A DNA stretch of 64,000 nucleotides. It comes from Budorcas taxicolor (lineage: Eukaryota > Chordata > Mammalia > Artiodactyla > Bovidae). Both the position numbers and the translations under genes were made by a program. The notes beneath the pieces are model-generated. The model was not told the DNA's origin. It saw only the letters and a list, made by a program, of their open reading frames with translations, and ran no database searches. Positions 23,963 through 34,254 of the stretch are shown piece after piece; the first letter of the stretch is position 1; each line of letters begins with the position of its first letter. Location: assembly GCF_023091745.1 (NCBI RefSeq), contig NC_068920.1, forward strand, positions 117,703,622 through 117,767,621, written 5' to 3'.

Positions 23963-24066
23963 GCCGGTGTGCTAAGTCACTTCACTTCTGTCCAACTCTT
24001 TGCAACAGTATGGACTATAACTTACCAGACTCTATCTATAGGGATTCTCTAGGCAGAATATTGGCT
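23963..24066 (-). mobile_element. BovA/Bov-tA SINE fragment
   Basis: A diverged antisense SINE body (GTGCTAAGTCACTTCACTTC to TCTCTAGGCAGAATATTGG). Confidence 0.8.
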
Positions 24067-24088
24067 TAATCATATCATAGTAGCCAGT

Positions 24089-24545
24089 CCACCTAGTTCA
24101 AAGCCATGGTTTTTCCAGTAGTCATGTAGAGATGTGAGAGTTGGACCTTAAAGAAATCTTAGCACCAAATAATTGATGCTTTTGAACTGTGGTGCTGGAG
24201 AAGACTCTTGAGAATCCCTTGGACTGCAAGAAGATCAAACTAGTCAATCCTAAAGGAAATCAGTCCTGAATATTCATTGGCAGGGCTGAAGCTGAAGCTC
24301 CATTACCTTGGGCACCTGATGCAAAGAACTGACTCTTTGCAAAAGACCCTGATCCTGGGAAAGATTGAAGACAGGAGGAGAAGGGGATGACAGAGGATGA
24401 GATGGTTGGATGGCATCACCAACTCAAGGGACATGAGTTTGAGCAAGCTTTGGGAGATGGTAAAGGACAGGGAAGCCTGGCATGCTGCAGTCCTTGGAGT
24501 CACAAAGAGTAGGACATGACTGAGTGACTCAACTGAGCTGAACTG
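24089..24545 (+). mobile_element. BovB 3' fragment in ERV-L
   Basis: A sense BovB C-terminal region from CCACCTAGTTCAAAGCCATG to CTGAGCTGAACTG. A 10-bp target-site duplication AGTAGCCAGT lies at 24079-24088 and 24546-24555. It retains WCWRRLL-like and MRWLDGIT-like codons but has stops. Confidence 0.92.
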
Positions 24546-24956
24546 AGTAGCCAGTAGGTTTGGCTGGTGATCACTCAAGAGAGCCAGTTCTATTCATGGG
24601 AATTCTCCAGGCCAAAGAGCCTGAAATAGTTTTTATTGCCTTCCAGGTCCCAAGTCATAAGGCACTTATACTCTCTTGGAATTAGGAATTTGATGCCTAA
24701 ACTTAGGTAAAAGTCATCACAACTGACCTTTCAAATGATATAGTAGATGACTGGTACATAAGAAGTGTGACCACCATAGGATACAGATAGATTACCCTTG
24801 GAACACAGTGACTTGATTAATACAGTAAAATCACATCCTTTGTGTTTTAAACAAGGCCCAAGGCAACAAGTGAAGGAGTCTGGGACTATGCACCAGGGTT
24901 TACAACCGGTGAAGGATTGGCAAATTGATTTTGTTGGATCCCTCTCACTGAGAGAT

Positions 24957-25200
24957 TTATTATTTTTATTTTTTGTATTTTTAAAATATTTGCTTATATT
25001 TCATTTATTGATGACTGCTTTACAATATTGGTTTGATTTCTGTCATACATCAACATGAGTTAACCATAGGTGTATATATGTCCCTCCCTCTTGAATCTGC
25101 CTCCTACCACCTGCCCATTCCCACCACTCTAGGTTGTTACAGAGGACCAGTTTGAGTTTCCTGAGTCATCGAGCAAATTCCCATTGGCTATTTATTGAGT
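24957..25200 (-). mobile_element. L1 3'UTR tail, antisense arm
   Basis: A T-rich start, then GACTGCTTTACAATATTGG and CATCAACATGAGTTAACC, the complement of an L1 3' end. It pairs with the sense L1 tail at 25483-25592 as an inverted repeat. Confidence 0.78.
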
Positions 25201-25227
25201 ATGTGCTTCATGCTACTCTTGCCATTC

Positions 25228-25592
25228 ATCTCACCCTGGGAGGTGGAAGGAAGAATCCAGAGGGAGAGGACATTTGTAGATGTATATGTGTCAAGTTGCT
25301 TTAGTCACGTCTGATTCTTTGTGACCCTATGGACTCTAGCCCGACATGCTCCTCTGTCCATGGAATGCTCCAGGCAAGAATACTGGAGTGGGTTTCCATG
25401 CCTTTCTCCAGGGATCAAACCCATCTCTCATGTCTCCTGCATTGGCAGGTGGATTCTTTACCATTAGCACCACCTGGAAGCCCAACATATGTATACCTAT
25501 GGCTAATTCATGTTGATGCGTATGAAAGAAATTAAATCAACATTGTAAAGCAATCATCAATAAATTAAAATAAATAAATATTAAAAAAATTA
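25228..25592 (+). mobile_element. L1 3'UTR tail, sense arm, interrupted by Bov-tA
   Basis: A sense L1 3'UTR begins as GGGAGGTGGAAGGAAG at 25239, is interrupted by a Bov-tA at about 25261-25482, and resumes as ACATATGTATACCTATGGC to an AAATAAATAAAT tail. Confidence 0.78.
25261..25482 (-). mobile_element. Bov-tA SINE inside an L1 tail
   Basis: Antisense. The BovB-derived body at the left (GTCACGTCTGATTCTTTGTG) and tRNA-derived head at the right (GGATTCTTTACCATTAGCAC CACC) are both present. Confidence 0.9.
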
Positions 25593-26611
25593 AACCCTTA
25601 AATATGCCTTGGTTTGTATGGATGCCACATCTGGTCTAACCGAAGGTTTCCCCTGATGTAAAGCAAATCAGGCTGGGGATTAGAGAAGCTGAGGACTACT
25701 GTCAAATAGACAATGATTGAAGGTCACACTTCAAAGGTCATATTTAAGACTGGATAAAAAAGCATGACATTGAATGAATTTCCATCTTCCCTATAACATA
25801 CAAGCAGAAAGTTTGGTAGAAAGGAAAAATGGAATAATAAAGCCTCAGATTAAATTATGAACAGGTAAAACTATTAATACCTTGGCTGAGTGAACTAAAA
25901 TATATAACTAATACATCTGAATGATCAATCAGTGGGGCCTGTTGTTTCACATGCCAGACTGGGGGCCACTGATGAGATATCCATCATCTTAAAGATATGA
26001 AAGTCTCAGGAGATAGCCATCAGTTGACTTTCACATTGAATCAATATGCTATGCTCCTGAGAACGCCAAGTCCCATCTTACCCGGGAAAGGTGTTATTTA
26101 CTAGAATCTGTAGTGGAAGGCCCCACTGTTATGGGTAAGGTGGGGCCTTACCACATCTGTGTGAGGTGGAGCTATTCAACCTTCTCTGGGATCCTATTGT
26201 TCTGCTACAAGCTGCACTTGTTGAAATGCACCGTATTTGTAACAGAAATATACGCTGTTGAAAGAGGGCAGAAGGCGGGTGTCCTGGTCTGGCATATCTC
26301 ACCCCTAGTCCATCTCTTCAGGCCTGACAGTGCTGCTGCCCCAGTTGACATGTATGATACGTACACCAGATCAAGGTCCTAAAGCTGCCAACCTTTCTCT
26401 CCTCAGGGCCAGATGGATGTTTTCTATTCTCCACCTGCATTTTCATTTGGCCCCTCTGTTGGTCTGGAGAATAATGTAGCACACACAGAAGTCCTTACTA
26501 AAGTCATACAACAAGCCTCATGTGACAAAGTCTGTCTTTACTCAGCACTAAAGTCTCTCTAGTAAGAAAGGCTGTCCACCAAAATAGGATGAGCTTGGAC
26601 ATTTAGTTCTT

Positions 26612-26694
26612 GTTGTTCAGTCACTAAGTCACGTCTAACCCTTTGCAAACCCATGAACTGCAGCAAGCCAGACTTCCTTGTCCCTCACTATTAC
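26612..26694 (-). mobile_element. BovB 3' end fragment
   Basis: An antisense TTGTTGTTCAGTCACTAAGTC start and about 80 bp of BovB 3' end. Too short to contain coding sequence. Confidence 0.8.
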
Positions 26695-26699
26695 TGCCT

Positions 26700-27250
26700 C
26701 TCAAGGAAGCAACTGTGCCATTATCTAAACAGAATCTTCTGTGTTCAGACCTGATGAGTCTACTAATGTACCATCATTGTTAAATCACGTGAGGATACAT
26801 ATGAGTGCCCTGAGTATTCTGAATCCCAGCCTCGGGGTCTTAAATCAGTAGTTCCGATTATGAGGTTTTTGGTGGAAAATATTGTTACTTACTTTGGGAA
26901 ACATTATCTGAATCTGTGCTTTCTCTTGCATGTACCTATGTTATTGCTCTGTTGTCTGCCTCCAGTGCAGAGAGGCTTCAATGGGCTACATTCATCCTTG
27001 TAACACCCCTTGGAGACAGCTCAGGTCACATTTCAAAAAAGGAAGAGAGAAATGTGTATGTGCTGGTTAGGAGGAGTAGCATGTCAGGGGAGATCATTGA
27101 GAAGCCAAGTGCCAGTTGATCTTAAGAGCTGGACCTCGGCAATTAAAAGGCTCCTTATTGCTTCCCCTATCCCTGGTACATATGTCCCTCCTACTGGGTC
27201 TACTAGTCTTATGACCACCCAAGACAAGCTTCAGTAAACTCCCCTACTTT
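26700..27250 (+). mobile_element. Possible 3' LTR region of the ERV-L provirus
   Basis: The block 27090-27240 shares order and partial identity with 19690-19860 (see that entry). 26700-27080 would be the start of the LTR or untranslated sequence, but I cannot place the left edge. Confidence is low because both copies are strongly diverged. Confidence 0.4.
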
Positions 27251-27713
27251 CTCTTATTTGGGGACAATCCTGCTAAATAACCTACTTCAATCATGCCATT
27301 ATTTTATTTGGCATGTGTTTCAAAGGCATCTGCAAAGGAAAAAGAAAATGTTAGTTACTATTTGGACCAAATCTTTCAGTTTGCTGGCAAAGCTCTTCAT
27401 CACATGGATTGTCTTTGGCCACCTTTGCCTTTTGTTCCTGATATTGATACTTTAGCATCAGATATTAGTTACAAATGCAACTCAATTGATAAGCAGGTTA
27501 GGAATAATCAATATCTCTTCCTCACATCTGGGAATTTGCAGTATGCATTGGTATTTTAACAAGAAAGCAAGCCAGTTGCATTTGAGGTGGTTCTGTTATT
27601 CACATGTTTGATATCAGTAATTTAAGTATTTCCTTTCTAAGATGCAAACTTTCTGTGGTGTATAATTCAGAAAACTCTATAATTTTGGTCTACAATGCTC
27701 TGATTTTTAGAAA
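27251..27713. other. Unassigned sequence
   Basis: An 88-codon open frame (27293-27559) has no recognisable similarity and no supporting context. Confidence 0.45.
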
Positions 27714-27721
27714 TATATAAC

Positions 27722-29256
27722 GTTTTAAATATAAATTTATTTATTTTAATTGGAGGCTAATTACTTTACAATATTGTATTGGTTTTGCCATACATCAACA
27801 TGAATCTGCCACAGGTATACAGGTGTTCCCCATCCTGAACCCCCCTCCCTCCTCATACCATCCCACTGGGTCATCCCAGTGCACCAGCCCCAAGCATCCT
27901 GTATCATGCATCGAACCTGGACTGGCAATTCATTTCATATGTGATATTACACATGTTTCAATGCCATTCTCCCAAATCATCCCACCCTCTCCCTCTCCCA
28001 CAGAGTCCAAAAGACTGTTCTATACACCTGTGTCTCTTTTGCTGTCTCGCATACAGGGTTATCGTTACCATCTTTCTAAATTCCACATATATGCATTAGT
28101 ATGCTGTATTGGTGTTTTTCTTTCTGGCTTACTTCACTCTGTATAATAGGCTCCAGTTTCACACACCTCATTAGAACTGATTCAAATGTATTCTTTTTAA
28201 TGGCTGAGTAATACTCCATTGTGTTTATGTACCACAGCTTTCTTATCCATTCATCTGCTGATGAACATCTAGGTTGGTTCCATGTCCTGGCTATTATAAA
28301 CAGTGCTGCGATGAACATTGGGGTACACGTGTCTCTTTCAATTCTGGTTTCCTCAGTGTGTATGCCCAGCAGTGGGATTGCTGGGTCATAAGGAAGTTCT
28401 ATTTCCAGTTTTTTAAGGAATCTCCACACTGTTCTCCATTGTGGCTGTACTAGTTTGCATTCCAGCCAACAGTGTAAGAGGGTTCCCTTTTCTTCACACC
28501 CTTTCGAGCATTTCTTGCTTGCAGACTTTTGGATCACAACCATTCTGCCTGGTGTGAAATGGTACCTCATTGTGGTTTTGATTTGCATTTATCTGATAAT
28601 GAGTGATATTGAGCATCTTTTCATGTGTTTGTTAGCCATCTGTATGTCTTCTTTGGAGAAATGTCTATTTAGTTCTTTGGCCCATTTTTTGATTGGTTCA
28701 CTTATTTTTCTGGAATTGAGCTGCAATTGAGATTAGTTGTTTGTCAGTTGCTTCATTTGCTATTATTTTCTCCCATTCTGCAGGCTGTCTTTTAACCTTG
28801 CTTATAGTGTCCTTTGTTGTGCAGAAACTTTTAAGTTTAATTAGGTCCCATTTGCTTATGTTTGCTTTTATTTCCAGTAATCTGGGAGGTGGGTCATAGA
28901 GGATCCTGCTGTGATGTATGTCAGAGAGTGTTTGCCTAACCTGCCTGACTTCAGGCTCTACTACATAGCCACAGTCATCAAGACAGTATGGTACTGGAAC
29001 AAAGACAGAAACATAGATCAATGGAACAAAATAGAAAGCCCAGAGATAAATCCATGCACCTATGGACACCTTATCTTTGACAAAGGAGGCAAGAATAAAC
29101 AATGGATTAAAGACAATCTCTTTAACAAGTGGTGCTGGGAAAACTGGTCAACCACTTGTAAAAGAATGAAACTAGAACACTTTCTAGCACCATACACAAA
29201 AATAAACTCAAAATGGATTAAAGATATAAAAGTAAGCCCAGAAACTATAAAACTCC
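27722..29256 (-). mobile_element. L1 with 5' inversion
   Basis: The antisense part (27722-28934) holds the T-rich tail, 3'UTR and ORF2 C-terminus. The minus frame 28588-28076 is open for 170 codons with L1 ORF2 motifs (MQIKTTMRYH, GTLLHCWLECKLVQPQW, YDPAIPLLGI). The last part (about 28935-29256) is the adjacent upstream ORF2 segment in opposite orientation (YGHLIFDKGGKN, NKWCWENW in the + frame 28911-29297). Only about 15 bp of L1 appear missing at the joint. TATATAAC at 27714-27721 and 29257-29264 is a likely target-site duplication. Confidence 0.9.
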
Positions 29257-29264
29257 TATATAAC

Positions 29265-30140
29265 TTTATTTTGGAATTTCACTGGGAAATATTCTGATGC
29301 TTTAATTATTCATTATTTTTGTCACTTATTAAAATTAAAGTGGATGTATTTAATTATTTGGATTAAAGTAAATATCTTCAAAAAAACAATTGGTTTATAT
29401 TTTGACTTATTTTTTACAATAAATATGTTTTACTTTTACATAAAAATAACAAATTCTTTTAAAATTAAATCACTATTTAGTTTGCTTTGTCCAACAGTAT
29501 TCCCCAAACCCCATGGATATTTTGTATATTAGCTAAAAAGCATAAAAGTATTCAAAAACATTTCATGGTTTTGCAATGCTTGCCCTTTGACAAAAATATT
29601 GTTATCTTTTTCAGATGAACTTGAGTTGTAATTTTCATGAAGCATAGTCACATTTTTAAGTAAAAGGTATGCCTTTTTACAACTTTTGACCTTTCAAATA
29701 GTCAGGCAAGGTATGTAATTGATGCTTATTCTTTAATGGCTCAAAAGGAATGAGTAAAAGTGACCTTTTGATAGCAGCTCTAGTTAGTGATTGTGCCAAG
29801 GCTGCAATTGGCATAATAGAATTTACAAAGTAGGACCCAGGAGTGTGAGTGTGTATGAACCTGTGTGCTCTTTAAATATCTGTAATGAAATTGAAACACT
29901 AACTCAACATAAGCTTTTTGCCAGCTGGCTTTGAACAAGTAACATTCAGCTGTTTTATGATTCACCTTCAGGTGACAGACATTTACATTGCAAGGTTTTA
30001 TGTCATTGTAGCTGTGTTTCTTATTCAGTTCTGCATACATTTTAGAAGTGTAATGGACCAAAAATTAAGTAATAAGTTTCTCTGATTATAAAAGCACTTT
30101 GCATTCATTATCCCATCTACTTTGCTCAGCACACTACCTA
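29265..30140. other. Unassigned AT-rich sequence
   Basis: No gene or repeat family recognised. Confidence 0.5.
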
Positions 30141-32756
30141 TTGTTGTTCAGTGGCTCCATTGTGTCGGACTCTTTGTGACCTCATAGGTGCAGAACGCTA
30201 GGCTTCCGTGTCCTTTACCATCTCACAGTGTTGCCTCAAACTCATGCCCATTGAGTCAGTGATGCTATCCAACCATATCGTCCTCTGTAATCCTATTCCC
30301 TTTGTGTCTTCAATCTGCCCCAGCATCAGGGTCTTTTCCATTGAGTCAGCTTTTCCCATTAGATTGCCAGAATACTGGAGCTTCAGCGTCAGCATCTGTC
30401 TTTCCAATGAATATTCAGACTGATTTCCTTTAGGATTGACTGGTTTGATATTGCAGTCCAAGTGACTATCAAGAGTCTTCTCCAATATCACACTTCAAAA
30501 CCATTAATTCTTCTTCACTCAGCTTTCTCTATGGTCCAACTATCACATCCATACATGACTACTGGAAAAACCACAGCTTTGACTATATGGACATTTCTTG
30601 GCAAAGTAATGTCTATACTTTCCAATAAACCATCCAGGTTTGTCATAGTTGTTTTTTTTTTTTTCCTATGGAGCAAGAGTCTTTTAATTTCATGGTTGCA
30701 GTCACCATCTACAGTGATTTAGATTTCTTTGAGACCAAGAAAGTAAAGTCTGTCATTGTTTCCATTGTTTGCCCATCTATTTGCCATGAAATGATGGGAC
30801 TGGATGCCATGATTTTAGATTTTTGAATGTTGAGTTTTAAGCCAGCATTTTACTCTAATCTTTCAAATTCATCAAGACACTCTTTAGTTCCTCTTCTTTT
30901 TCTGCCATAAGGGTGGTGTCATCTGCATATTTGAGGTTACTGATATTTCTCCTGGCAATCCTGATTCCAGCTTGTGTTTCATCCAATCGTATTTTGCATG
31001 ATGTACTGTGCATATAAGTTAAATAAGCAGGGTGACAATATACACCCTTGATATATTGTTTTCCAAATTTGGAACCAGCCCATTGTCCCATGTCTGATTC
31101 TAACTGTTGCTTCCTTATCTACATACAGATTTCTCAGGAGTCAGGTCAGGTGGTCTGGTATTTCTATCTCTTTAAACATTTTCCCCAGTTTGTTGTGACC
31201 CACACAGTCAAAGGCTTTAGCTTAGTTAATAAAGCAGAAGTAGGTGTTTATTTCTGGAATTTCTGTGCTTTTTTTTTTTTTTTTTTTTTTTTTTTGTGGT
31301 CTTACTGATGTTGGCATTTTTATCTCCAGTTCCTTTGCCTTTTCTAAATCCAACATGAACATCTGGAATTTCTTTGTTAACATACTGTTCATTGGAGAAT
31401 TTTGAGCATTATTTTGTTAGTGTGTGAATTGAGTGCAATTGGTCAGTAGTTTGAACATTCTTTGGCATTGCCTTTTTTAGGGATTGGAATGAAAACTGAC
31501 TTTTTCCAATCCTATTCCACTGTTGAATTTTCCAAATTTGTTGGCATGTTGAGTGCAGCACTTTCACAGCCTCATCTTTTAGGATTTGAAATAGCTCAAC
31601 TGGAATTCCATCACTTCCACTAGCTTTGTTCATAGGGATGCTTCCTAAGGCCTACTTGACTTTGCACTCCAGGCTGTGTGATTCTAGATAATTGACATTG
31701 TCATGGTTATCTGGATCATTAAAATCTCTTTTGTATAGTTTTTCGGTGTGTTCTTGCCTCTTCTTAATATATTCTTCTTCTGTTAGGTCCATACCATCTT
31801 TCCTTTATTGTGCGCATCCTTGCATGAAATGTTCCCTTGGTATCTTTAATTTTCTTGAAGGGACCACCAGTCTTTCCCATTTTATTATTTTCCTCTATTT
31901 CTTTGCGTTTTTCACTTAGGAAGGCTTTCTTAATCTCCCCTTGCCTTTGTTTGGAACTCTGCATTCAGATGGGTATATATTTCCTTTTTCCTTTGCCTTT
32001 CACTCCTCTTCTTTTTTCAGCTATTTGAAAGGCCTCCTCAGACAGCCATCTTGCCTTTTTACATTTCTTTTTCTTGGGTATGATCTTTATCACTGCCTCC
32101 TATACAATGTTATGAACCTCCGTCCATAGCTCTTCAGGCCCTCTGTCTATCAGATCTAATCCCTTGAATCTATTTGTCACTTCCACTGCATCATTGTAAG
32201 TGAACTGACTTAGGTCATACCTGAATGGTGTAGTGGTTTTCTCTACTATCTTTAAGTTTGAAATTTGCATCAAGGAGCTTATGATCTGAGACACTGTCAG
32301 CTCCCCGATGTTATTTTTACTAACTGTATGAGCTTCTCCATTTTCGGCTTCACAGAGTGTAATCACTATGATTTTTGTATTGACCATCTGGTGATGCCAA
32401 TGTGTAGAGTCATCTCTTGTGTGGTTGGAAGAGCATGTTTCTTCTGATCAGTGCATTCTCTTCACAAAACTGTGTTAGCCTTTGCCCTGCTTTATTTTGT
32501 ACTGCAAGGCCAAACTTGCCTGTTACTCCAATATCTTTTAACTTCCTACATGTGAGTTCCAGCCCCTTATAATGAAAAGGAATTTTTGTGTTTGTTTGTT
32601 TCTTGGTGTATTTAGAAGGTCATGTAAGTTTTCATAGAACCTTCAGCTTCAGTTTCTTCAGCATTAATGGTTGGGCCATAGACTTGTGTTACTGTGAAAT
32701 TGAATGGTTTGCCTTGGAAATGAACAGAGATCATTCTGTTGTTTATGAAATTGCAC

Positions 32757-33984
32757 CAATGTATGGCATGGTTTTAGAAAAGGCAAAGGAACCAGAGATT
32801 AAGTTGCCAACATCTGCTGGATCATTGAAAAAACAAGAGAGTTCCAGAAAAACATCAATTTCTGCTTTATTGACTATGCCAAGGACTTTGACTGTGTGGA
32901 TCACCACAAACTGTGAAAAATTCTGAAGGAGATGGGAATACCTGACCACTTTACCTGCCTCTTGAGAAACCTATATACAGGTCAGGAAGCAATGGTTAGA
33001 ACTCGACATGGAACAGCAGACTGGTTCCAAATAAGAAAAAGGGTATGTCAAGGCTGAATATTGTCACCATGCTCATTTAACTTATATGCAGAGTACATAT
33101 AAGTACTTATATGAGTAACACTGGGCTGAATGAAGCAAGCTGGAATCAAGATTGCTGGGAGAAATATCAATAACCTCAGATATGCAGATGACGGCACCCT
33201 TATGGCAGAAAGTGAAGAAAAACTAAAGAACCTCGATGAAAGTGAAAGGGGAGAGTGAAAAAGTTGGCTTAAAGGTCAACATTCAGAAAACTAAGATTTT
33301 AGCATCTGGTGCCACCACTTCATGGCAAATAGATGGGGATACAGTGAAAACAGTGGCTGGCTTTATTTTTTGGGGCTCCACAATCACTGCAGATGGTGAT
33401 TGCCGCCATGAAATTAAAAGGCACTTACTCCTCAGAAGGAAAGGAGTAATGACCCACCTAGACAGCATATTAAAAAAATAATAATAACAGACGCATTACT
33501 TTGTCAAAAAAGGTCTGTCTAGTTAAGGCTATGGTTTTTCCAGTGGTCATGTATGAATGTGAGAGTTGGACTATAAAGAAAGCTGAGCACCGAAGAATTG
33601 ATGCTTTTGAACTGTGGTGTTGAGGAAGACTCTTGAGAGTCCCTTGGCCTGCAAGCAGATCCAACCTGTCCATCGTAAAAGAAATCAGTCTTGAGTGTTT
33701 ATTTGAAGGATGGATGCTGAAGCTGAAACTCCAATTCTTTGGCCACCTGATGCGAAGAGTTGACTCATTTGAAAAAAACTCTGATGCTGGAAAAGATTGA
33801 GGGCAAGAAGAGAAGCAGACGACAGAGGATGAGATGGTTGAATGGCTTCACCAACTCAATGGACGTGAATTTAGGTAGGTTCCAGGAGTTGGTGATGCAA
33901 AGAGAGGCCTGGCATGCTGCAGTTCATGGGTTCTCAAAGAATCAGAAGCAACTGAGCCACTGAACTAAACTGAACTGAACTGAT
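32757..33984 (+). mobile_element. BovB LINE nested in an antisense BovB
   Basis: A sense copy. It starts within RT (TTTTAGAAAAGGCAAAGGAA at about 32772) and ends in ACTGAACTGAACTGA at 33969-33983. The YADD codons are retained at about 33179-33190. Frame 33236-33481 and nearby pieces encode the post-RT region with frameshifts. The host BovB resumes at GCACTTTGGACTC, so the insertion lies inside the host's endonuclease coding region. Confidence 0.93.
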
Positions 33985-34103
33985 AGCACTTTGGACTCTT
34001 TGTTTTCTCTAACAGCTACTCCATTTCTTCTAAAATAGTCTTGCCCACAGAAGTAGATACAATGGTCTCCTGAATTAAATTCACCCTTTCTAGCCCATTT
34101 TAG

Positions 34104-34234
34104 GAGAGGGCAATGGCAACCCACTCCAGTGTTCTTGTCTGGAGAATCCCAGGGACAGAGGAGCCTAGTAGGCTGCCATCTATGGGGTGGCACAGAGTTG
34201 AACATGACTGAAGTGACTTAGCAGCAGTAGCAGC
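34104..34234 (+). mobile_element. Bov-A2 SINE monomer nested in BovB
   Basis: A sense unit from GAGAGGGCAATGGCAACCCA to AGCAGCAGTAGCAGC. A perfect 12-bp target-site duplication AGCCCATTTTAG lies at 34092-34103 and 34235-34246. Confidence 0.96.
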
Positions 34235-34254
34235 AGCCCATTTTAGTTCACTTA

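Larger units (their letters stand above)
22790..24660 (+). pseudogene. ERV-L RT connection/RNase H remnant, multiply interrupted
   Basis: After RT, the translation continues through a WKWGSE-like and an IKALSISH-like block (22870-22960) and an AVYTAILQVGHLTK block (23090-23130). A YLxQRSTF-like block follows at about 23288-23310. An RNase H-like segment (AVINQLNTDTIWMKIGTN, 23826-23880) then continues as VWLVITQES. The gene is split by a poly(A)-only insertion (23166-23187), a tRNA-Glu-like sequence with a Bov-A2, a SINE fragment and a BovB. Multiple stops are present. Confidence 0.75.
24660..26610 (+). pseudogene. ERV-L integrase remnant
   Basis: Recognisable blocks in order are VKESGTMHQGLQPVKDWQID followed by FVGSLS (24867-24950); then, after a ~640-bp insertion, ALVCMDATSGLTEGFP (25607-25655); GLEKLRT (25684-25704); a SHFKGH-like block (about 25727-25745); and HDIEW-like and GxxERKN-like blocks (25765-25840). 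This is the order of the ERV-L integrase core and of the region before its third catalytic residue. Stops are frequent. From 25870 to 26600 similarity fades; ERV-L elements often encode a dUTPase here, but I could not confirm one. Confidence 0.75.
30141..34254 (-). mobile_element. BovB LINE, near full length, split by two nested insertions
   Basis: Antisense BovB in three parts: 30141-32756, 33985-34103 and 34247-34254. From left to right it shows the tail variant TTGTTGTTCAGT, the C-terminal region, RT with YADD intact (NLKYADDTTLMAE in frame 31091-30855), the linker, and most of the APE-like endonuclease (32100-32756, continuing at 33985). An expanded T29 run sits at 31269-31297. The reading frame has many breaks. 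A sense BovB (32757-33984) and a Bov-A2 (34104-34234) are inserted in the endonuclease region. Confidence 0.93.

Noticed and set aside
28698..29102. A 134-codon minus-strand ORF that looks like a novel protein
   Set aside because: It reads across the inversion joint of a twin-primed L1. Its C-terminal half is L1 ORF2 and its N-terminal half is the reverse complement of ORF2.
31269..31297. Poly(T) run as evidence of an L1 or SINE insertion in BovB
   Set aside because: No flanking duplication was seen, and BovB has a T-rich stretch at this point, so slippage expansion is simpler.
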